In this document: piece after piece, positions 33,167 to 40,413 of the stretch
Position numbering within the stretch: the stretch's first letter is position 1
Layout of the letters: every line of letters starts with the position of its first letter
Virus record (IMG/VR): IMGVR_UViG_3300015263_000599
Location: 30,453-94,452 of that record
DNA length: 64,000 bases
Strand: one strand, 5' to 3'
Source: a virus
Program-made: the position numbers and the translations under genes
The notes under the pieces: generated by a model
Told to the model about the DNA's origin: nothing
The model's input: the letters and a program-made list of their open reading frames with translations, nothing else
The model's database searches: none

Positions 33167-34297
33167 TCATCTTACAGAGAATCCCAATTCTTCCAGTGCT
33201 GTGAGAATCTCTTCCAGATAATAGGATGGAGTGGCTCCGTCCGGGGTGTCGTACTTATAGGCAAACTCATCTCTGTCAGAAAGCCCGTTGGGAGGAGCAT
33301 AAAATCCCGTTCCGTTTTCCACAGCTTGAATAAGCTGCTTAAATCCAGCATATGGCTCCACTTGGAAAATCACCGCTCGATAGAAATATGTAGGAAACGT
33401 GTCCAGCCTCGCTCTCAATGCCGTCATATCTGTAATGAATCTTGAATTTGGCATTGGTGGAAACGTGAGATCTGCTGAATAGTAGCTCGATTCATCTTGA
33501 AACAGCAAAACCACGACATTACCAGCATCTTCCGGGAACTCATTCGATGGCAGAAGTTTATGATGAATCGCTTGAAATGTTGCTTCGTTGGACCAAGTGT
33601 CAACGATGATCACATGGTCGTCGTAAGCTGTTGAGTCGTTGTTGTAGAATCCTATTAAGGCATCTTTGAGGATCGTGTCTCGCATTGTCCTCAAAGGAGC
33701 CAACGTGCTGTTCATCGAACCGCTGGCATCGAAGTAAATGTAGATGTATGTGTTCTCGCCGATCACCAAGTTTTCTGCCGATCCACCAACAACCACGCCG
33801 CCAGAGCCAAATTCTTTGTATCGTTCTGGGACAAATGCTGCTCCACCAACAACCACGCCACCCGAGAATTCTTCTGCGTATCGTTCTGGGACGTGAACGA
33901 TTGGATCGCCAGCGACAACCACGCCACCAGAACCAACTTCGTCGTAGTAGATGGGGCAGTGGCACGGTCCCAAAATTTGTATTAGCCGCTCTTCTTCTTC
34001 AGGCAATCGAGTGAATTGCTTTTCGAGAATCAAGAAGATCGATTCGTACAGTGTGGTAACGTCTTCGTAGACCAACGAACTGTAGGACGCAGACAGTTTA
34101 CAGTTTTTGTAGACATCGAGCGTGATGCCGGTCCCTGTCTTGGTGATGATGAAACTGAATTGGTCTTTCTCAGCACTGTACTGGCCGGGCGCAATCTCGC
34201 TCCAGACCATACAACACGATTCAGTGTTCTTGATCAGTTCGAGGAAGATCTCCCTCTTGCGAATTGCTTTGATTTCCGTCAGGTTGTTGTCGGCCAT
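33167..34297 (-). CDS. Modular protein: shared N-domain, three GGVVVGG repeats, vWA domain
   Basis: A 376-residue paralogue of the downstream protein. Residues 1-110 match its N-terminal domain (LFLELIKNTE pattern as IFLELIKNTESCCMVWSE), followed by three GGVVV(G/A)G units (124-174). The C-terminal domain, however, is vWA: YIYIYFDASGSMNS carries the DxSxS metal site. Two products therefore share a base and stalk and differ in the head. A membrane or secretion signal is absent, in keeping with a virion or cytoplasmic assembly protein. Confidence 0.75.
   Translation of the reverse strand: MADNNLTEIKAIRKREIFLELIKNTESCCMVWSEIAPGQYSAEKDQFSFIITKTGTGITLDVYKNCKLSASYSSLVYEDVTTLYESIFLILEKQFTRLPEEEERLIQILGPCHCPIYYDEVGSGGVVVAGDPIVHVPERYAEEFSGGVVVGGAAFVPERYKEFGSGGVVVGGSAENLVIGENTYIYIYFDASGSMNSTLAPLRTMRDTILKDALIGFYNNDSTAYDDHVIIVDTWSNEATFQAIHHKLLPSNEFPEDAGNVVVLLFQDESSYYSADLTFPPMPNSRFITDMTALRARLDTFPTYFYRAVIFQVEPYAGFKQLIQAVENGTGFYAPPNGLSDRDEFAYKYDTPDGATPSYYLEEILTALEELGFSVR
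33776..33928 (-). repeat. Three GGVVVGG-encoding repeats
   Basis: Cores GGVVVAGDP, GGVVVGGAA and GGVVVGGSA, separated by 13-14 residues that themselves repeat (HVPERYAEEFS, FVPERYKEFGS). Confidence 0.8.
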
Positions 34298-34427
34298 CTG
34301 GTCCTGCGTTCCTGTATGGGCAGTGGCGGCAACCGCTGAAGCAGCAGTGGCCTCGTCTTATTAGAAATTGGGCGGTAAGTACGATCCTCCCATTCTCTAT
34401 GTAGCAGTCTCCGGGTCTAAGATTCAT
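34221..34427 (-). CDS. Small DUF5522-like cysteine protein
   Basis: A 68-residue frame opening with LRPGDCYIENGRIVLTAQFLIRRGHCCFSGCRHCPYRN, which fits the small bacterial family (DUF5522 as I recall it) marked by GDYYIE, LKRGYCC and GCRHCPY. The match covers the first 40 residues; the tail overlaps the start of the next gene by 77 nt. Cysteine pattern suggests metal binding. No strong ribosome-binding site is seen. Confidence 0.55.
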   Translation of the reverse strand: MNLRPGDCYIENGRIVLTAQFLIRRGHCCFSGCRHCPYRNAGPDGRQQPDGNQSNSQEGDLPRTDQEH

Positions 34428-34444
34428 GATGGGCGAAAAGCTCC

Positions 34445-34473
34445 TTGCTGATAATTGAGTTGGCAGCTATACT
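34445..34473 (+). promoter_or_regulatory. Promoter for the 34.5-35.6 kb genes
   Basis: TTGCTG (34445-34450), 17-nt spacer, TATACT (34468-34473), 26 nt before the start codon; divergent from the minus-strand modular proteins. Confidence 0.6.
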
Positions 34474-34498
34474 TAAGATTGATAAGGAGAAGTCTCAT

Positions 34499-34849
34499 AT
34501 GGCACCATGGGTATTGAATGAATACATCCACTTAGATGAAGCAGAATTGACGGAAATTGGCTGGTGGGCAGAATATGAGCCTTTTGATTATCCGGTTCGC
34601 CCTTTCACGTTAAGAGGGCATATATACATAGATGGCGAACCAATTTGTTCGATCAGATGCGGCACCAGCGGCGAACATTTGTTGTTGGTCGGCTCTGACG
34701 ACATTCAGCACGCCGGATTCAAAAACAACGCAGTTTGCCTTTTATGGAAATCCGATCCCGGAGAACACTTTCTTTGTATATCTTATGAAGTGATGGGAGC
34801 GGAGATCGAGATAACTCCACAATGGAGTTGGATGCAGGAGGGATTTTGA
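34499..34849 (+). CDS. Uncharacterised 116-residue protein
   Basis: Beta-rich acidic protein with several Trp residues and no recognised family. AAGGAG lies 9 nt before the ATG at 34499; an upstream in-frame start falls inside the promoter and is rejected. The next gene starts in its stop codon. Confidence 0.6.
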   Translation: MAPWVLNEYIHLDEAELTEIGWWAEYEPFDYPVRPFTLRGHIYIDGEPICSIRCGTSGEHLLLVGSDDIQHAGFKNNAVCLLWKSDPGEHFLCISYEVMGAEIEITPQWSWMQEGF

Positions 34850-35367
34850 TCTCAACAAATGACACAACAATCTTGGCGATGCTGAGTAGGTTCCCGGATA
34901 TCAGCCCAGAGGAAGCCGATGAGCATATTTCCAAGATTGAATTTGAGGAGAACGTCGCTGTCTGTCACGCAGTGATCGGTCGCATCTCTCCAGATGAACT
35001 TTCTGGAGATGCACGACAGACATATAACGAGTTCCATCGTTGGAGCATGGATAGAACAAGAAGATTCAGAAACGAACAACTGACGGCGAGACAACAGGGG
35101 AAAAGAACCCGAGAGTCGATCCGGCTAACACAACTGCATCAGCGTGGACTTGTCTCAGATGAGTTCATGTTGCTTTACGGGATTCAAGGAGAATTGCCAG
35201 AAAGGAATCTGTACTACCGGCTCTCCGACGAGGAGAAGCAGGCGATTTTTGCAGAACGCATGGAAAACCGATTTGGCCCGAACTGGAGAAGAAGGTTTCG
35301 CAACCTTCCAGCATTCTTAAAAGAAATTGACAACGCCAAGATCAATTGGCTTGAAGAAGGATTCTAA
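34846..35367 (+). CDS. Uncharacterised 173-residue protein, TTG start
   Basis: Helical, strongly charged protein (RWSMDRTRRFRNEQLTARQ) with no recognised family. The TTG at 34846 overlaps the preceding stop (TTGA) with GGAGG 4 nt upstream, the same arrangement as the aminotransferase at 531; the ATG at 34822 has no ribosome-binding site. Confidence 0.55.
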   Translation: MISTNDTTILAMLSRFPDISPEEADEHISKIEFEENVAVCHAVIGRISPDELSGDARQTYNEFHRWSMDRTRRFRNEQLTARQQGKRTRESIRLTQLHQRGLVSDEFMLLYGIQGELPERNLYYRLSDEEKQAIFAERMENRFGPNWRRRFRNLPAFLKEIDNAKINWLEEGF

Positions 35368-35390
35368 CAATTTCAACTCTTGGAGGTCTC

Positions 35391-35561
35391 ATGGATAAGC
35401 ATCGAGAAACCCAAATGGCTCTGAAGATCAGAAGTATCACCGGAAAGAAGCTCCGAACATGTTACTTTTGTGTGAGGTATCACAACGGTAACTATTCGAG
35501 AGCCCTCTCCATGTGTGCAGGTGAAACTGCGGAGGGTGATAGGCTGCGACAAGCAACGTAA
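35391..35561 (+). CDS. Small basic protein with a CxxC motif (56 residues)
   Basis: MDKHRETQMALKIRSITGKK followed by CYFC and a later Cys; GGAGG precedes the ATG by 4-5 nt. Too short for family assignment; possibly a half zinc ribbon. Confidence 0.45.
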   Translation: MDKHRETQMALKIRSITGKKLRTCYFCVRYHNGNYSRALSMCAGETAEGDRLRQAT

Positions 35562-35632
35562 ATTCAACCCTCTCAAAATCCTCAGTTGGATTCGACAAAG
35601 CAGACTGCTGACACTTCTTCATCGAAATGATG

Positions 35633-35661
35633 TTGAATAAGCGGCCAAAAACATCTACACT
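35633..35661 (+). promoter_or_regulatory. Promoter for pyrF
   Basis: TTGAAT (35633-35638), 17-nt spacer, TACACT (35656-35661), 39 nt before the pyrF start; it lies in a 139-nt intergenic gap that otherwise holds nothing I recognise. Confidence 0.6.
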
Positions 35662-35700
35662 ACTACCAGTCCCCAAGTCACTTCTCACGGAGAACCGATC

Positions 35701-36492
35701 ATGGAACTGGTAGTAGCTCTTGATATGCCAACACCAGAAGACAACCTCAATCTGGTCGATGAATTCTCTGGCTCCGGGGTGGACGTTCACTTCAAGATCG
35801 GTCTCAATACCTTCACGGCGGCTGGGCCGGATATCGTCAAGAAAATCAAAGATGCTGGCTTCAAGGTCGTTTTAGACCTCAAACTTTACGACATTCCAAA
35901 CACCATGGCAGGTGCCGCCACTCGCATCTGTGAATTGGGCGTCGATCTCTTCACCATTCATGCCTCTGCTGGTGAGCAGGGCATGAAAGCTGTCATGACA
36001 GCAATCACCGACTTCAAACGTGAGCACAAAACCGATGTAGCTCCAAAGGTGCTTGCCGTCACCATTCTCACATCGTTCACACACGACCACTGCATGAGTG
36101 TCTATGGCATTGGCCGATCTGACGGCACTGCACGACTGGTGGGCGAAGCCACAAAAGGTCTGGTGGATGGTGTTGTCTGTGCTGCTCCTGACCTTCCAAG
36201 CATCGATGTGTGGCAAACACAAATTTTGGAACGAAGTGCGCCACGCCCCAAACTCATCAAGTTCGTGCCGGGAATCGAACTGAAACCTCGTGCCGATGAT
36301 CAGAGCCGAAAGGGAACGCTCAGAGATGTCGTACTCGGCGGTGCCGATTACATCGTCGTAGGTCGCCCAATTTACCAGTTCGATGAACCAGTGAAGATGG
36401 CTGCTCTGATCAAGGAGAAAGTAGCGGCCATCGAAAAGGCGTGGGAAACTATCCAACGTCTCAAAGACTGGGAAGATCCACCACCAGCATAG
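35701..36492 (+). CDS. pyrF: Orotidine 5'-phosphate decarboxylase
   Basis: A 263-residue TIM-barrel decarboxylase that converts OMP to UMP. LVVALDMP opens the barrel; VVLDLKLYDIPNTMAGA holds the catalytic Lys-Asp tetrad (DxKxxDI), and YIVVGRPIYQ is the C-terminal phosphate-gripper strand. Length and order match bacterial PyrF. With pyrE at 2.2 kb the window encodes both last steps of UMP synthesis. It is followed after 42 nt by the kinase operon with its own promoter. Confidence 0.95.
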   Translation: MELVVALDMPTPEDNLNLVDEFSGSGVDVHFKIGLNTFTAAGPDIVKKIKDAGFKVVLDLKLYDIPNTMAGAATRICELGVDLFTIHASAGEQGMKAVMTAITDFKREHKTDVAPKVLAVTILTSFTHDHCMSVYGIGRSDGTARLVGEATKGLVDGVVCAAPDLPSIDVWQTQILERSAPRPKLIKFVPGIELKPRADDQSRKGTLRDVVLGGADYIVVGRPIYQFDEPVKMAALIKEKVAAIEKAWETIQRLKDWEDPPPA

Positions 36493-36518
36493 ACTCCTCG
36501 AAAAAACTGCCATACAAT
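36490..36518 (+). promoter_or_regulatory. Promoter for the J-domain/kinase operon
   Basis: TAGACT (36490-36495), 17-nt spacer, TACAAT (36513-36518). The -10 covers an in-frame ATG at 36517, which therefore cannot be the translation start. Confidence 0.6.
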
Positions 36519-36534
36519 GTCAACGGAGGACAAA

Positions 36535-37536
36535 ATGGCTACTGACGACCATTACAAAACGCTTGAAGTGGATCGGCGTGCTTCCGACGCCGTGATCAGT
36601 GCAGCTTACAAAGCACTCGTCAAACAGGCCCATGACGCCAAGGACGAGGAGCGTTGGAAGAGACTGAACGCAGCCTATGAAGTCCTGTCGGACACAGCCA
36701 AACGCAAAAAGCATGACCGCACTGCCGCTGATTCCATCAAGCGAGGCAAGGTCATCGGTGACTACCGCATTCTCGAACAGATTGCGGAAGGCGGTTTCGG
36801 CACGACATACAAAGCCGAACACCGTCTGACCGGCAAACTTGTGTGCATCAAGCACGCCTCTCACGTCTCGGCCCATGACGAGCAAATCTTGCTCGATGAG
36901 GCACGCAGTTGTTGGGACTTGCGGCACTGGGGCATCCCGGCGATGCGAGACATTCTCAGAATGCCCGACGACAGCATGGCTCTCGTGATGAGTTATGTCC
37001 CCGGCCCAACACTCGCAGAAGTGTTGGAGAAGAAGGAATACAACAACGGCCTCGATGCCGAACACGTCGCATGGATCGTTGACCGAACGCTCAACATCCT
37101 GAAGTACCTTCACTTCAACGGCGTCGTGCATGGCGATATGAAGCCTCAGAACATGATCATCCAGCCGGAAGACCACACTGTCGTTCTGGTGGATTACGGC
37201 TTGTCGAAAGTGAAGCCTACTCGGAAAGATGGTGCATTGGGATACACTCCCTTTTTCGCCTCTCCCGAACAGGAGTCAGGACGAGTGCCGTTGCCTGAAT
37301 CCGACTTCTTCGGGTTGGGCAAGACGATGATTTTCGCACTGGGCGGCGATGTCGAATTCATCAAGGTGCCCGAGCATACCCCGGATGCCATGTGTGAATT
37401 CATCAAGCACCTGATCAAACAAGATCCGCTGGCAAGGCCAAACTGGCAGGACGTTGATCTGTGCGAAGAGTTCCGAAAGATTCGGAAAGCGTGTTTTGGC
37501 CGAACATTCAGCAACATGAAACCTTTGAAGATTTGA
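36535..37536 (+). CDS. Degenerate J-domain fused to a Ser/Thr protein kinase
   Basis: A 333-residue protein. Residues 4-62 follow the J-domain pattern (HYKTLEVDRRASDAVISAAYKALVKQAHD..., LNAAYEVLSDTAKRKKHD), but the HPD tripeptide needed to stimulate Hsp70 is replaced by HDA. A Hanks-type kinase occupies about 74-310: glycine loop AEGGFGTTY, Lys in VCIKHAS, catalytic HGDMKPQN (about 199-206) and DYG in place of DFG. All core catalytic residues are present, so activity is plausible. GGAGGA 5 nt before the ATG at 36535 sets the start. It heads an operon of five genes. Confidence 0.85.
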   Translation: MATDDHYKTLEVDRRASDAVISAAYKALVKQAHDAKDEERWKRLNAAYEVLSDTAKRKKHDRTAADSIKRGKVIGDYRILEQIAEGGFGTTYKAEHRLTGKLVCIKHASHVSAHDEQILLDEARSCWDLRHWGIPAMRDILRMPDDSMALVMSYVPGPTLAEVLEKKEYNNGLDAEHVAWIVDRTLNILKYLHFNGVVHGDMKPQNMIIQPEDHTVVLVDYGLSKVKPTRKDGALGYTPFFASPEQESGRVPLPESDFFGLGKTMIFALGGDVEFIKVPEHTPDAMCEFIKHLIKQDPLARPNWQDVDLCEEFRKIRKACFGRTFSNMKPLKI

Positions 37537-37543
37537 GAGAGCC

Positions 37544-38875
37544 ATGGGCGACAAGAAACGGATCGAGATCATCGGCGGCGGAACGGTCTCTTGGATCGGA
37601 AGCCATCTGGCACTGACAGCCCCAGCATACGGCGGAACGGCTCGTGCCCTTCACCGACTCGCTTTCAACTTGGCTCCCACAATGGAGCCGGTGATCCGAC
37701 TCACGAAGATGGCCGGTGGCATGACCATCATTGGCACCACGCCCGCTGCCGAGCAACTCGAAACCAACGAAGACATTTCTGCTCTGGTTGACCTGTTGGT
37801 TGCCGATGACAGAACAAAGATTGTCTTTTTCACGGCAGCGATGGTGGATTTCAACGGCGAGATCGATTGCCCAATCTTCACGCCCGGCAAATATGGTACT
37901 CGGCTTTCCTCGAAGGAAGAGCCATACATCCTGAAACTCACTCCTGCTGAGAAGATCATCAGGAAGGTCCGCAAGACACGGAAAGACATCTTCCTTGTGG
38001 GATTCAAGCAGACCTGCGGAAAGACCGAAGACGAACAGTACATCGAAGGTCTGGAACTCTGCAAGAAGGCGTCATGCAACCTCGTTCTGGCAAACGACAC
38101 CAAGACCCGCCTGAACATGGTCATCACGCCGGAAGAGGCCCGCTATCACGTCACCACCAACCGGCAGGAAGCGTTGCATGGTTTGATGGAGATGGCGTTG
38201 ATGCGATCCCATCTGACGTTCACCCGTTCAACGGTCGTGGACGGCCAGCCTATCGAATGGACCTCGCCAGAAGTCCCAGAATCGCTGAGGACGGTCGTGG
38301 ATTGGTGCGTGCAGCAAGGAGCCTACAAACCGTTCAACGGCGTCACAGTGGGCCACTTCGCCTGCAAGCTGGACGAACAGACGTTCTTGACCAGCATCCG
38401 CCGCTCGAACTTCAACAACATCTATGAAACTGGTCTGGTCAAGGTGAAGACTGATGGGCCGGATTCAGTGATGGCCTACGGTGCCAAGCCATCCGTGGGC
38501 GGACAGTCGCAACGCATTGTGTTCCACGAGCACACTGATTACGACTGCATCGTACACTTCCACTGCCCGATCAAACCGGGAAGCGAAGTGCCAATTGCAT
38601 CTCAACGAGAGTTTGAGTGTGGGTCGCATGAGTGCGGACAAAACACCTCGACGCATCTCAAGCGATTCGGTAATCTGAGTGCAGTGTTCCTCGAAGAGCA
38701 TGGGCCAAACATTGTGTTTCACCGCACAATCGACCCACAAGAAGTCATCGACTTCATCGAGGCCAATTTCGAACTGTCAAGGAAGACTGGTGGCTTCGTG
38801 AGCATCCAGTCACGTCTCGACACCAACAACACGTTGCAAGACGCAACCAAGCTTCTAGGAGAGTCCCATGAGTGA
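37544..38875 (+). CDS. CoaB/DFP-like domain fused to a class II aldolase domain
   Basis: A 443-residue fusion. The N-terminal approx. 230 residues resemble the phosphopantothenoylcysteine synthetase (DFP) fold: IEIIGGGTVSWIGSH, KIVFFTAAMVDF, FLVGFKQTCG and LVLANDTKTR match the GGT, AAVADY, GFxAET and VANxx stations of CoaB. From about 240 the class II aldolase/adducin fold follows, with HFHCP (about 338-342) as the zinc site and EHGPNIVF near the end. The CoaA/CoaC decarboxylase part is absent. I know no standard enzyme with this pairing; CoaB-like ligation followed by aldol chemistry on an unknown metabolite is inference. Confidence 0.72.
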   Translation: MGDKKRIEIIGGGTVSWIGSHLALTAPAYGGTARALHRLAFNLAPTMEPVIRLTKMAGGMTIIGTTPAAEQLETNEDISALVDLLVADDRTKIVFFTAAMVDFNGEIDCPIFTPGKYGTRLSSKEEPYILKLTPAEKIIRKVRKTRKDIFLVGFKQTCGKTEDEQYIEGLELCKKASCNLVLANDTKTRLNMVITPEEARYHVTTNRQEALHGLMEMALMRSHLTFTRSTVVDGQPIEWTSPEVPESLRTVVDWCVQQGAYKPFNGVTVGHFACKLDEQTFLTSIRRSNFNNIYETGLVKVKTDGPDSVMAYGAKPSVGGQSQRIVFHEHTDYDCIVHFHCPIKPGSEVPIASQREFECGSHECGQNTSTHLKRFGNLSAVFLEEHGPNIVFHRTIDPQEVIDFIEANFELSRKTGGFVSIQSRLDTNNTLQDATKLLGESHE

Positions 38876-39884
38876 AGCAGGCGATTATGTACCAGCAGCA
38901 CATTGGGGAGGCCATGACTTCGTTTCCGCTCGTCGTTCTTACGCCGATCACGTCGATGTGAGCCGACAGGAAGCCATCGCCAAAGGGGTCGATCCCAAAG
39001 ACCTCGTTCCCGACAAGATCACCACAGACGCCGAATCACCTTTGGTGATCGCCGTCGATGTCACCGGGAGCATGGGCGAATGGCCCGCCACGATGTTCTC
39101 GAAGCTCCCGTACCTCGAATTCGAGGGCCAAGAGTATCTCGGGGACGACATGCAGATCTCGTTCTGCGCCATCGGCGACTCAGGCTTCGACCGGCACCCG
39201 TTGCAGGTCCGTCCGTTCGTCAAGGGCGGCGATCTCAAGGAATCCCTTGAAGCCCTGATCCACGATAAGGGCGGCGGCGGCAATGCCGAAGAGAGCTACG
39301 ATCTCGCCGCTCTCTACTACTCCCGAAACTGCGAGATGACCGGAGCGATCCGCAAGCCGATCTTCATCTTCATCGGTGACGAAGGCATCTACCATCCCGA
39401 CTTCAGCCCGAACGCCGAAGGTTGGGCTCGCACGAAGGTTGATGGTCGGTCTAGCGTGGACAGTGCCTTCAACCAGTTGAGGCAGAAGTTCAACGTCTAC
39501 TGCATCCGCAAACCGTATGGTGGCAGCGAGAAGAAGATCCACGCCCAGTGGGTCGAGTATCTCGGAGCCGATCATGTGGTGATGCTGCAAGACCCGAATC
39601 GAGTCGTCGATGTGATCTTCGGTTTGCTCGCCAACGAGACGGGCCGCATCGAATACTTCGAGGACGAGCTTCGTGAACGACAGGGCAAGGATCGTGACGG
39701 CGACGAGAAGATCGACAAGGTTCTCAAGTCGCTGATGACGGTCCACCGAATCGGCAAGGACAAAGACAAGTCCTTGAAGAAGATCGCTGGACCAAAGGGC
39801 GGCGGCAAGAGCAAGTCGGTTGCTGTCGATGATGGTCCCGGCCCGAAGGGAGGAAAGGCCAAGAGCAAGTCGCTTTTGGACTGA
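38868..39884 (+). CDS. vWA-like domain protein with basic C-terminal tail
   Basis: A 338-residue cytoplasmic protein. SPLVIAVDVTGSMGEW (about 60-75) carries a vWA metal site, FIFIGDEGIYHPD corresponds to the later Asp-bearing strand, and GGGGNAEESYDLAALYY to the Thr/Glu loop. The tail (KGGGKSKSVAVDDGPGPKGGKAKSKS) is highly basic and could touch nucleic acid or acidic partners. It overlaps the CoaB-aldolase gene by 8 nt. No signal peptide, unlike the vWA protein at 6.4 kb. Confidence 0.78.
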   Translation: MSEAGDYVPAAHWGGHDFVSARRSYADHVDVSRQEAIAKGVDPKDLVPDKITTDAESPLVIAVDVTGSMGEWPATMFSKLPYLEFEGQEYLGDDMQISFCAIGDSGFDRHPLQVRPFVKGGDLKESLEALIHDKGGGGNAEESYDLAALYYSRNCEMTGAIRKPIFIFIGDEGIYHPDFSPNAEGWARTKVDGRSSVDSAFNQLRQKFNVYCIRKPYGGSEKKIHAQWVEYLGADHVVMLQDPNRVVDVIFGLLANETGRIEYFEDELRERQGKDRDGDEKIDKVLKSLMTVHRIGKDKDKSLKKIAGPKGGGKSKSVAVDDGPGPKGGKAKSKSLLD

Positions 39885-39888
39885 CGCA

Positions 39889-40413
39889 ATGAACCTAGAC
39901 AACCTTCATCTGACACAGGACGGATTCCGACACAATCGCCTGAACATGCTGTCGATGATCCGGTTTGTGTCAGATGGGGGACGGTTTGATCACGAATCGC
40001 TCGCACGACACAATCCCGAACACACCAGTCTGATTGCAATCACGGAGTTCCCGGACGGCCAATGGTACATTCGAGACGGCCTGCATCGCACCATCTCGAT
40101 CTATCTGGGTCGTTCAGAACGGGTGCTTTATGAGGATGAATATCAGATTGAGCATATGGGTTATGAGATGTATCTCGAACCCGCAGTTCAACATGGTTGG
40201 TACACGCCCTTTGATCCTCGAACTGAAGTCCGACTGGCGGACTTCTTTGAGTTCAAAAACAAGGTGCTGGGATTGATCGATGGCGGCGACGATGTGGAAG
40301 CGTTCATTCGCTCTAACAAACACATGTACGCCACTCCTCGTTCTCACAAGCACACAATTGCCAAACTGGCAGAGGAGTTGAGTCATGAGCTTGCTCGATG
40401 TCTTGCTGGGTAG
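39889..40413 (+). CDS. ParB/sulfiredoxin-fold-like protein
   Basis: A 174-residue protein in which WYIRDGLHRTISIYL resembles the nucleotide-binding GxxR/DGHHR box of ParB-nuclease-domain proteins, preceded by ITEFPDGQ. Proteins of this fold bind or hydrolyse CTP/ATP. There is no helix-turn-helix typical of partition ParB, so plasmid or prophage partition is unlikely. It overlaps the pyruvate-kinase-like gene by 29 nt. Confidence 0.6.
   Translation: MNLDNLHLTQDGFRHNRLNMLSMIRFVSDGGRFDHESLARHNPEHTSLIAITEFPDGQWYIRDGLHRTISIYLGRSERVLYEDEYQIEHMGYEMYLEPAVQHGWYTPFDPRTEVRLADFFEFKNKVLGLIDGGDDVEAFIRSNKHMYATPRSHKHTIAKLAEELSHELARCLAG

Noticed and set aside
36517-36534. Upstream ATG for the J-domain kinase
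   Set aside because: It lies within the promoter -10 element, so it would not be in the transcript; GGAGGA directly supports the ATG at 36535.
39889-40413. Partition ParB
   Set aside because: Only the nucleotide-binding-type box is present; no helix-turn-helix and no ParA neighbour, so a partition role is not supported.
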